The notes beneath the pieces are model-generated. The model had not been told where the DNA came from. It worked only from the letters and a program-made list of their open reading frames with translations, and searched no databases. The position numbers were made by a program, and so were the translations under genes. From an uncultured Clostridia bacterium (GTDB lineage Bacteria > Bacillota > Clostridia > Peptostreptococcales > Anaerovoracaceae), in contig CAKQIZ010000082.1 in assembly GCA_934247125.1 (NCBI GenBank), positions 1 to 8,012 on the forward strand: a stretch of DNA of 8,012 nt, given 5' to 3'. Below are positions 1 through 5,168 of the stretch, in pieces. Within the stretch, counting starts at the first letter, position 1. Each line of letters begins with the position of its first letter.

Positions 1-46
1 AAAAGCTTGCTGACCCAGTAATACCAATGGGCAGCAAGCTTTTTTT
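1..46 (+). terminator. Rho-independent terminator of a gene left of the window
   Basis: Bases 1-12 (AAAAGCTTGCTG) pair perfectly with 32-43 (CAGCAAGCTTTT). The stem continues past one unpaired base (13) with CCC 14-16 to GGG 29-31 and closes a 12-base loop. A run of seven T, 40-46, follows on the plus strand. The left arm also starts with four A, so it could give a short U-tail on the minus strand and stop transcription from the decayed minus-strand gene at 117-762. The gene it serves on the plus strand is outside the window. Confidence 0.85.
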
Positions 47-116
47 GTCAATCAAGTGTCAAAGATGGGAATATAAATGAAGAAATTCTGTTTGTCAACC
101 ACAAAAATCATCTTTA

Positions 117-762
117 GAAACAATCTCCTTTGCTGTTCCGTGCAGAAAAGCTGTAATAGTCTCCACTTTAACTTTCATCTTTCTCCTCAGTAAAGCCTTT
201 CTTTTCACAACTCTCTACATATTTTTTATATTCGCTGAGATCACAATCGACATCTGCCGATAAATAGCTGCTGCCTGTGCTCAGATATGTGATTTTGCCT
301 TCCGGCTTCGGAAGCATTTTCGCCATGGTATTATCGGGCCAGCTGTAGCTTTTGTTCTTTTTCCAGAAGTCTGCAAACTTTGAAAATACATTTTGGGCAA
401 TATTTTTATGCGACTTCGACCGTGCCTTTGACGTGTTCACACCTGCCTGCTTTCCATAACCAAAACTTTCTGCCCCATTGTGATCATTATTAAAATATGT
501 ATTCGTCTGGCTTAGATCAGTTCCATTTGCCGCGTCGAAATATACGATACCATAATCCACCGCATTACCCGATCCACCGCATTACCCGCTGCATTCGTTT
601 CATATGAACCGCCATTTTCCATCTCCTTATATACATTCACGTATGGATCTCCCGTGCCGTTTTGAGACATATCCTGATACTGGCCTGCTGCCGGACTCCC
701 CCATACGCCGGCATTTCCTGAAAGTCCGCTTTTTCTGCTGATTTTCCATATGCCACATATGG
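117..762 (-). pseudogene. Decayed gene for a protein of unknown function, DUF6591-like C-terminal region
   Basis: A minus-strand coding remnant, broken in at least two places. The longest open piece is 168-560, whose first codon is a GTG (558-560) with no ribosome binding site. A 17-bp tandem duplication at 555-588 shifts the frame. Deleting one copy joins this piece to an upstream open stretch (589-762) rich in Gly, Asn, Ser and Tyr, with motifs such as GNAGVWGSPAAGQY, like a low-complexity linker. The C-terminal part has WPD, LPKPEGKI and YKKYVESCEKKGFT, which I recall as the pattern of a small clostridial domain of unknown function (DUF6591-like; from memory, not searched). After the TAA at 168-170 the same frame continues with GDYYSFSARNSKGDCF, which fits the rest of that domain, so this stop looks like a nonsense mutation. 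Two stops at 763-768 cut the frame at the 5' side and no plausible start remains. Function unknown. Confidence 0.7.
555..588. repeat. Exact 17-bp tandem duplication inside the pseudogene
   Basis: The unit ATCCACCGCATTACCCG occurs at 555-571 and again, identical, at 572-588. Seventeen is not a multiple of three, so the duplication shifts the minus-strand reading frame and creates the TAA that ends the upstream part. Identity of the copies suggests a recent slippage event. Confidence 0.92.
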
Positions 763-804
763 TTATTATTCAATTGAGAAAATAATTGACGAGGTAATGC
801 CCTG

Positions 805-858
805 ATGATTGTATATGATCGCCTGTGGGAAACGATGAAATCCAAACCGGAGGAGTGA
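805..858 (+). pseudogene. 17-codon stump of an Xre/Cro-type HTH regulator
   Basis: ATG at 805, preceded by GAGG at 791-794 (10 bases away), opens a peptide MIVYDRLWETMKSKPEE ending in TGA at 856-858. The first 14 residues match the start of short Firmicutes Cro/CI-type helix-turn-helix proteins, which commonly begin with a (I/V)xYxxLWETMKxK signature and continue into the helix-turn-helix. Here the sequence passes from residue 14 straight to PEE, a stop and a terminator. The simplest reading is an internal deletion that removed the DNA-binding domain but kept the ribosome binding site, start, stop and native terminator. A perfect inverted repeat just upstream, CCATATG (746-752) and CATATGG (756-762), may be the old operator. 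Family assignment rests on only 14 residues. Confidence 0.55.
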
Positions 859-880
859 TTCTTCCGGTTTTCTATTTTCT
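844..880 (+). terminator. Rho-independent terminator after the Xre stump
   Basis: AAACCGGAGG (844-853) pairs with CTTCCGGTTT (861-870) over ten positions, one of them G-U, around a 7-base loop. The tail 868-880 is T-rich. The stop codon of the stump lies in the loop, so gene end and terminator overlap. Confidence 0.75.
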
Positions 881-998
881 CTCCTGTTCATCTGCAGGTG
901 AGGCAAAGTGTCTCGCAGTGCCCGATACCAAATAATTCGATTCGAAATCGTATTTTTAGTAAAAAAACCGGATTTCCTGTTATTTTAAAAAGGCTCGC

Positions 999-1181
999 TA
1001 CCAAAACTCATTAATCATTCAAGTCTTCTTGGTAATTTTTCTTGGAAAACACTGCGATATTTCAAAAAAACTTGCTAAAATATCGCATCTGCAAATGGGT
1101 TCTTGGTAATTCTGCTCAGGATTTCTTATGAAAACCGAGGAAAAATGCTAAAAAGAAATCCTTTGTTCTGCAGTTTTGGTA
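999..1181. repeat. Nested inverted repeats: outer stem enclosing two hairpins
   Basis: Three perfect 10-bp inverted repeats are arranged as a closed multi-branch structure. The outer stem is TACCAAAACT (999-1008) with AGTTTTGGTA (1172-1181). Inside it, TGCGATATTT (1053-1062) pairs with AAATATCGCA (1078-1087), and AGGATTTCTT (1118-1127) pairs with AAGAAATCCT (1153-1162). A smaller hairpin, TTTTC (1037-1041) with GAAAA (1045-1049), also lies inside. The whole is 183 bp with no coding potential. It could be a small mobile or intergenic repeat with terminal inverted repeats, a structured RNA, or a multi-site operator for ilvB. Confidence 0.6.
1026..1111. repeat. 12-bp direct repeat flanking the first inner hairpin
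   Basis: TTCTTGGTAATT is found at 1026-1037 and again at 1100-1111, identical, 74 bases apart start to start. The inverted repeat 1053-1087 lies between the copies. Each copy contains TTGGTA, which can also pair with TACCAA at 999-1004, so it competes with the outer stem. Confidence 0.7.
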
Positions 1182-1382
1182 TCATATCGTATCCGGCATT
1201 CCCGGGCCAGCATCCATGCATCATACCCGGCTGCATGCTCACGCCTGCCCTTTACGCCTCTCTAAGCACCCGGCATCCGCGATCCACGACTGACAAAACA
1301 CAAATTTTCCATCTTTTTTGTATTCAAAAACTACTTTTTTGAAATTCTTTTGTATTTTTACACAAATTTCACAAAAAACATG

Positions 1383-1410
1383 TTGATTTTCTTCGGAAAC
1401 CATATATAAT
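1383..1410 (+). promoter_or_regulatory. Sigma-A-type promoter of ilvBN
   Basis: TTGATT (1383-1388) and TATAAT (1405-1410) are separated by 16 bases and preceded by an AT-rich tract. Transcription would start near 1417, leaving a leader of about 35 bases before ilvB. That is too short for a T-box or a transcription attenuator, so control of ilvBN should act on initiation or upstream DNA. The spacer holds a small TTTC-TTCG-GAAA inverted repeat (1388-1399). Confidence 0.8.
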
Positions 1411-1440
1411 GAGTGTTAGCACAAGAAAAAAAGATTACCA

Positions 1441-1446
1441 AGGAGG
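1441..1446 (+). promoter_or_regulatory. Ribosome binding site that fixes the ilvB start
   Basis: A full AGGAGG sits five bases before the ATG at 1452. The in-frame GTG at 1413 lies at about the transcription start and has no such site, so the ATG is the start. Confidence 0.9.
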
Positions 1447-1451
1447 AAAAA

Positions 1452-3113
1452 ATGAGAGTAACAGGATCACAACTGGTTGCTGAGATCTTACTGGAGCACG
1501 GAGTTGACACAGTATTCGGATATCCCGGAGGTGCTGCGCTCAACCTGTACGACGCACTGTATGAATACAGAGATAAGATCAGGCACATATTGACGGCTCA
1601 CGAACAGGGCGCAGCCCATGCCGCTGATGGATATTACAGGGCAACAGGTAAAACGGGCGTCGTCTTTGCCACCAGCGGTCCCGGAGCGACAAACCTGGTG
1701 ACAGGTATCGCCACTGCTTTTATGGACAGCATCCCTATGATCGCCATAACAGCAAACGTACCTGACAGCCTGATAGGCCGAGATGCTTTCCAGGAAATAT
1801 GCATCACGGGTGTCGCAATGCCTATAACAAAGCACACTTTCTTCGTAAACAGGATAGAAGATCTGGCTGATGCACTGAGAAACGCTTTCAGGATCGCCAA
1901 CAGCGGAAGGAAAGGTCCGGTCCTCATAGATATAACAAAAGACGTGACTGCTGCAATAACAGATTACAAACCGGAAAAACCGCTTCCTTTGAATCCTCTT
2001 CCTGCATTTACAGATAAAGAAGTCCAGGAAGTCGCAGCAATGATAAACGCAGCAGAAAAGCCGGTCGTATATTTCGGAGGCGGCGTAGCTGCATCGAACG
2101 CCGGCGAGGAACTCAACCAGCTGCTCGAGACCGCAGACATCCCTGCCACATTCACACTGATGGCAGCAGGCATACTGGGATACGAGAACAAGAGAAATCT
2201 GGGTCTCATAGGGATGCACGGAAGCATCGCCGCAAACAAAGCAGTTGACAGAGCAGACCTCATCGTTGCACTGGGCGCGAGATTCAGCGACAGAGTAGCA
2301 CTCAACCCTAAGAAATTCGCAAAGAAAGCGCGCAAGGTACAGATCGATATAGATACGAGCGAGATCAACAAAAACGTTCTCGTCGACCTGGGAGTTACAG
2401 CAGATGTAAAAGAATTCCTTACAAAACTGCTCCCGCTTATCAAGAAAAAGGATCACAAGGAATGGGTAGCACAGGCTACAGAGTGGAAAAACAAGCGCGG
2501 TGACGTGAAGTGCCAGGACGCACAGCTCCATCCAAGCGAGATCGTCCACTCGGTATGCGACCTCACAGATAAGGAAACCATCTACGTTACAGACGTAGGC
2601 CAGCACCAGATGTGGGCGGCACAGTATCTGAAGCAGAGAAACACAGCAGGCTTCATCACCAGCGGAGGCCTCGGCACCATGGGATTCGGATACGGCGCAG
2701 CCATCGGAGCACAGATCGGATGCCCTGACAAGAGAATAATCCACTTCACCGGAGACGGCTCTTTCCACATGAACCTCAACGAGGCATGCACAGCCGTGAG
2801 TCAGGAGCTTCCTATTATAACAGTCATCATGAACAACTCCGTACTCGGCATGGTTTACCAGTGGCAGACAGCTTTCTACGGCAAGAGATATGCTTCAACT
2901 ACACCGGAAAGGAAGACGAACTTCCCTAAACTGGCAGAGGCATTCGGAGCAAAAGGCTTCTCAGCTGCGAACCCGACCGAATTCGAAGAAGTCTTCAAGA
3001 AGGCGCTGCAGGAAACAGGTCCGGTATGGATCGACTGCACGATAGCCAGAAACGAAAGAGTTCTCCCTATGATACCGAGCGGCGGTACTGTTGAAGACAT
3101 GATCATAGGTTAG
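1452..3113 (+). CDS. ilvB: Acetohydroxyacid (acetolactate) synthase, large catalytic subunit
   Basis: Condenses two pyruvates to 2-acetolactate, or pyruvate with 2-ketobutyrate to 2-aceto-2-hydroxybutyrate, the first common step to valine, leucine and isoleucine; cytoplasmic, with the IlvN subunit. The 553 residues are the usual length. Visible features: N-terminal thiamine-diphosphate domain with catalytic Glu51 in AHEQGAAHAADGY; central FAD-binding-type domain with the biosynthetic signature GMHGS (255-258 region) through GARFSDRV (275-282); C-terminal domain with the ThDP/Mg motif from GDG (434-436) to NN (461-462), then the active-site Trp471 in MVYQWQ. The central signature separates it from catabolic AlsS and other ThDP enzymes. 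The TAG stop (3111-3113) overlaps the ilvN ribosome binding site, so the two are translationally close. No damage is seen. Confidence 0.97.
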   Translation: MRVTGSQLVAEILLEHGVDTVFGYPGGAALNLYDALYEYRDKIRHILTAHEQGAAHAADGYYRATGKTGVVFATSGPGATNLVTGIATAFMDSIPMIAITANVPDSLIGRDAFQEICITGVAMPITKHTFFVNRIEDLADALRNAFRIANSGRKGPVLIDITKDVTAAITDYKPEKPLPLNPLPAFTDKEVQEVAAMINAAEKPVVYFGGGVAASNAGEELNQLLETADIPATFTLMAAGILGYENKRNLGLIGMHGSIAANKAVDRADLIVALGARFSDRVALNPKKFAKKARKVQIDIDTSEINKNVLVDLGVTADVKEFLTKLLPLIKKKDHKEWVAQATEWKNKRGDVKCQDAQLHPSEIVHSVCDLTDKETIYVTDVGQHQMWAAQYLKQRNTAGFITSGGLGTMGFGYGAAIGAQIGCPDKRIIHFTGDGSFHMNLNEACTAVSQELPIITVIMNNSVLGMVYQWQTAFYGKRYASTTPERKTNFPKLAEAFGAKGFSAANPTEFEEVFKKALQETGPVWIDCTIARNERVLPMIPSGGTVEDMIIG

Positions 3114-3117
3114 GAGG
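3112..3117 (+). promoter_or_regulatory. ilvN ribosome binding site overlapping the ilvB stop
   Basis: AGGAGG at 3112-3117 shares two bases with the TAG stop of ilvB and stands six bases before the ilvN ATG. This layout suits coupled translation and near-equal amounts of the two subunits. Confidence 0.88.
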
Positions 3118-3123
3118 CGTACA

Positions 3124-3633
3124 ATGGACAAGCAGATAAAAAAAGAAGTAATAAGCATCCTGGTAGACAACCAGGCAAACGTACTTACCAGAGTGAGCAG
3201 CCTCTTCGGGCGCAGGGGCTTCAACATCGACTCTCTCACCGTTTCGGCGACCAACGACCCTAAACTTTCCAGGATCACCGTTGTTTTCACCGGAACAGAG
3301 CAGGGTCTGCACCAGATAATCACTCAGACAGCAAAGCTCGAAGTCGTAAAGAAGATCTTCACGCTCGACTCAAACGACAGCATCTACAGAGAACTTCTCC
3401 TCCTCAAGGTCAAAGCCGACAAAGAGGAACGTTCAGCCATCAAGGAAGTCGTTGAGATATACAGAGGAAGGATCGTAGACCTTTCCAAGAACAGTCTCAT
3501 CATCGAACTCACAGGAACATCCGACAAACTGGATGCTTTCATGGACATGATGAGCTGCCACGAGATCTCAGAAGTATGCCGTACAGGTATCACGGGAATC
3601 GGCAGAGGCGCAAGCTGGCACGAGGATATGTAA
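3124..3633 (+). CDS. ilvN: Acetohydroxyacid synthase, small regulatory subunit
   Basis: Binds and activates IlvB and normally carries the valine feedback site. The 169 residues are typical (family about 155-175). An N-terminal ACT domain spans roughly residues 7-80, with the family core SSLFGRRGFNIDSLTV; the C-terminal ACT-like domain runs from about 88 to 165 and ends in the common TGITGIGRG motif. Ten bases separate it from ilvB. One oddity: the effector loop reads NQANVL (16-21) where most family members have a Gly at the position of Asn19. In E. coli IlvH changes at that Gly (Gly14) weaken valine inhibition, as I recall. The nearby conserved Asn34 (Asn29 in E. coli) is kept. Also named ilvH in many genomes. 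No terminator is evident after it, so some read-through to ilvC is likely. Confidence 0.95.
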   Translation: MDKQIKKEVISILVDNQANVLTRVSSLFGRRGFNIDSLTVSATNDPKLSRITVVFTGTEQGLHQIITQTAKLEVVKKIFTLDSNDSIYRELLLLKVKADKEERSAIKEVVEIYRGRIVDLSKNSLIIELTGTSDKLDAFMDMMSCHEISEVCRTGITGIGRGASWHEDM

Positions 3634-3685
3634 AGCGCACGCGCGCCGCAAGCTCGGCATTTACACTCGGCAGCGACGTTCATGC

Positions 3686-3715
3686 TTGAAAAAGCATATG
3701 CAGCTTCGCTATAAT
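3686..3715 (+). promoter_or_regulatory. Promoter of ilvC
   Basis: TTGAAA (3686-3691) and TATAAT (3710-3715) are 18 bases apart in the ilvN-ilvC gap. The start would be near 3722, giving a leader of about 75 bases. The -35 box lies in a hairpin-forming inverted repeat, ATGCTT (3682-3687) with AAGCAT (3692-3697). A second TATAAT at 3769-3774 directly follows the palindrome at 3743-3766 but lacks a clear -35. Confidence 0.7.
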
Positions 3716-3742
3716 ATAAAGTGTAGTTTTCACTGACAGTCC

Positions 3743-3766
3743 GGAAATATCGCAAACGATATTTCC
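3743..3766 (+). promoter_or_regulatory. Perfect 10-bp palindrome upstream of ilvC
   Basis: GGAAATATCG (3743-3752) and CGATATTTCC (3757-3766) are exact reverse complements around CAAA. It lies between the ilvC promoter and the ribosome binding site (AAAGGAG 3783-3789). It contains AAATATCGCA (3745-3754), the same 10-mer as the right arm of the inverted repeat at 1078-1087 upstream of ilvB. It may be a repressor operator or a leader hairpin; no T-run follows, so it is not a terminator. Confidence 0.65.
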
Positions 3767-3776
3767 TGTATAATAA

Positions 3777-4793
<1,017 letters not shown>

Positions 4794-4820
4794 GCAGTGC
4801 TGTTTTTTACAAGCCCGGTC

Positions 4821-4919
4821 GGCAAAGAGCCTGCTGATCAGCATAAGCAGTTTTGCCATAAAGCTTAAAAAACAGGTCTATTGTTTATGCGAAGCAGCAG
4901 CATAACGATAGCTTCGCAT
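4821..4919 (+). other. Two hairpins in the ilvC 3' region before the terminator
   Basis: First hairpin: GGCAAA (4821-4826) with TTTGCC (4852-4857), extended inward by CTGCT (4831-4835) with AGCAG (4846-4850). The alternative palindrome GCTGATCAGC (4833-4842) competes for the same bases. Second hairpin: ATGCGAAGC (4887-4895) with GCTTCGCAT (4911-4919), nine perfect pairs and a 15-base loop. Neither has a U-tail. They may protect the ilvC mRNA 3' end or form the early part of an ilvD leader. No pairing of either with the terminator stem was found. Confidence 0.55.
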
Positions 4920-4946
4920 CATATTTCTTACCAAAGCACGGAATAA
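4887..4946 (+). other. Possible 19-codon leader peptide just before the terminator
   Basis: ATG at 4887 opens MRSSSITIASHHISYQSTE and stops at TAA 4944-4946, one base before the terminator stem at 4948. Three of its 19 codons are Ile (ATA, ATA, ATT). A weak AGG (4874-4876) lies ten bases upstream. The position suits a leader peptide whose ribosome would disturb the terminator, but Ile enrichment is modest and no competing antiterminator was found. It may be chance. Confidence 0.2.
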
Positions 4947-4947
4947 C

Positions 4948-4983
4948 AAAAGTGGCGGCGGCGTTTCCGCCGCCGCTTTTTCG
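4948..4983 (+). terminator. Strong GC-rich terminator between ilvC and ilvD
   Basis: AAAAGTGGCGGCGG (4948-4961) pairs with CCGCCGCCGCTTTT (4967-4980), 14 pairs with one G-U, around a 5-base loop, then a T-run to 4981. It should end the ilvC transcript 155 bases after the stop codon. ilvD starts 186 bases beyond it, so ilvD needs its own promoter or regulated read-through. No convincing promoter was found at 4984-5168. Confidence 0.9.
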
Positions 4984-4998
4984 TATTTGGAACACCGT

Positions 4999-5150
4999 AT
5001 GAAGCACTACGCGGGTGTACCTGATGTCGATCTTCGATCGACACACATATGAAGCACCTCGAAGGTATACCTTAATGTCGATTTCCGATCGACACACATA
5101 TGACACACCGCAAGGGTGTAACCTTTATGTCGGCCGGCGCCGACAAATAT
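4999..5150 (+). repeat. Three tandem 50/51-bp units with conserved hairpins in the ilvD leader
   Basis: Units at 4999-5048, 5049-5099 and 5100-5150 each begin with ATG, followed by a CAC..CG..GGT.TA.CC segment and then a hairpin. Units 1 and 2 are closely alike (both start ATGAAGCAC and end CGATCGACACACAT); unit 3 is more diverged. Hairpin stems: TGTCGATC (5025-5032) with GATCGACA (5036-5043); TGTCGAT (5076-5082) with ATCGACA (5088-5094); TGTCGGC (5128-5134) with GCCGACA (5139-5145). In unit 3 both arms change together (GAT to GGC, ATC to GCC), so pairing is kept. The array ends 18 bases before the ilvD start and probably acts in RNA or as a set of operators. Confidence 0.85.
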
Positions 5151-5155
5151 ATGAA

Positions 5156-5168
5156 AGGAAAAAGGAAA
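5156..5168 (+). promoter_or_regulatory. Purine-rich ribosome binding site of ilvD
   Basis: AGGAAAAAGGAAA directly precedes ATG 5169; the first AGGA (5156-5159) is at normal spacing. An in-frame ATG at 5100 would add 23 residues encoded by repeat unit 3, which do not look like IlvD, and it has no ribosome binding site. The start at 5169 gives the usual IlvD N-terminus. Confidence 0.85.

Larger units (their letters stand above)
881..1382. other. Gene-free region upstream of ilvB
   Basis: No convincing gene is present on either strand. A 79-codon plus-strand open frame at 1103-1342 has no ribosome binding site and an unremarkable composition. The stretch divides into three parts: 881-998, with only weak short repeats; 999-1181, with nested inverted repeats (listed separately); and 1182-1382, which is GC-rich to about 1290 and then strongly AT-rich. 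In the AT-rich part TTCAAAAA (1323-1330) and TTTTTGAA (1336-1343) form an 8-bp inverted repeat about 40 bases upstream of the ilvB -35 box. This could be curved DNA, an UP element or a regulator site. Confidence 0.6.

Noticed and set aside
627..845. 72-codon minus-strand open frame
   Set aside because: It is an alternative frame of the decayed gene at its 3' part and runs antisense through the Xre stump; composition is not protein-like and the frame restored by removing the duplication fits better.
1303..1317. CodY-like site
   Set aside because: AATTTTC at 1303-1309 matches only the left half of the AATTTTCWGAAAATT consensus; the right half does not match.
1103..1342. 79-codon plus-strand open frame upstream of ilvB
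   Set aside because: No ribosome binding site, no family resemblance, and it runs across the inverted repeat at 1118-1162 and an AT-rich tract.
1413..1451. Upstream GTG start for ilvB
   Set aside because: It lies three bases after the -10 box, at or before the expected transcription start; AGGAGG points to ATG 1452.
881..1451. T-box or other amino acid leader upstream of ilvB
   Set aside because: No AGGGTGG-type T-box sequence was found and the promoter leaves only about 35 bases of leader.
1488..2768. 426-codon open frame antisense to ilvB
   Set aside because: It lies entirely opposite a clearly real gene, is unusually rich in Cys, Tyr, Val and Ser as expected from the complement of ilvB codons, and shows no recognisable domain or ribosome binding site.
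4999..5150. CRISPR array
   Set aside because: Three units of 50/51 bp are contiguous, without unique spacers, and the variation follows the hairpin pairing rather than a repeat-spacer pattern.
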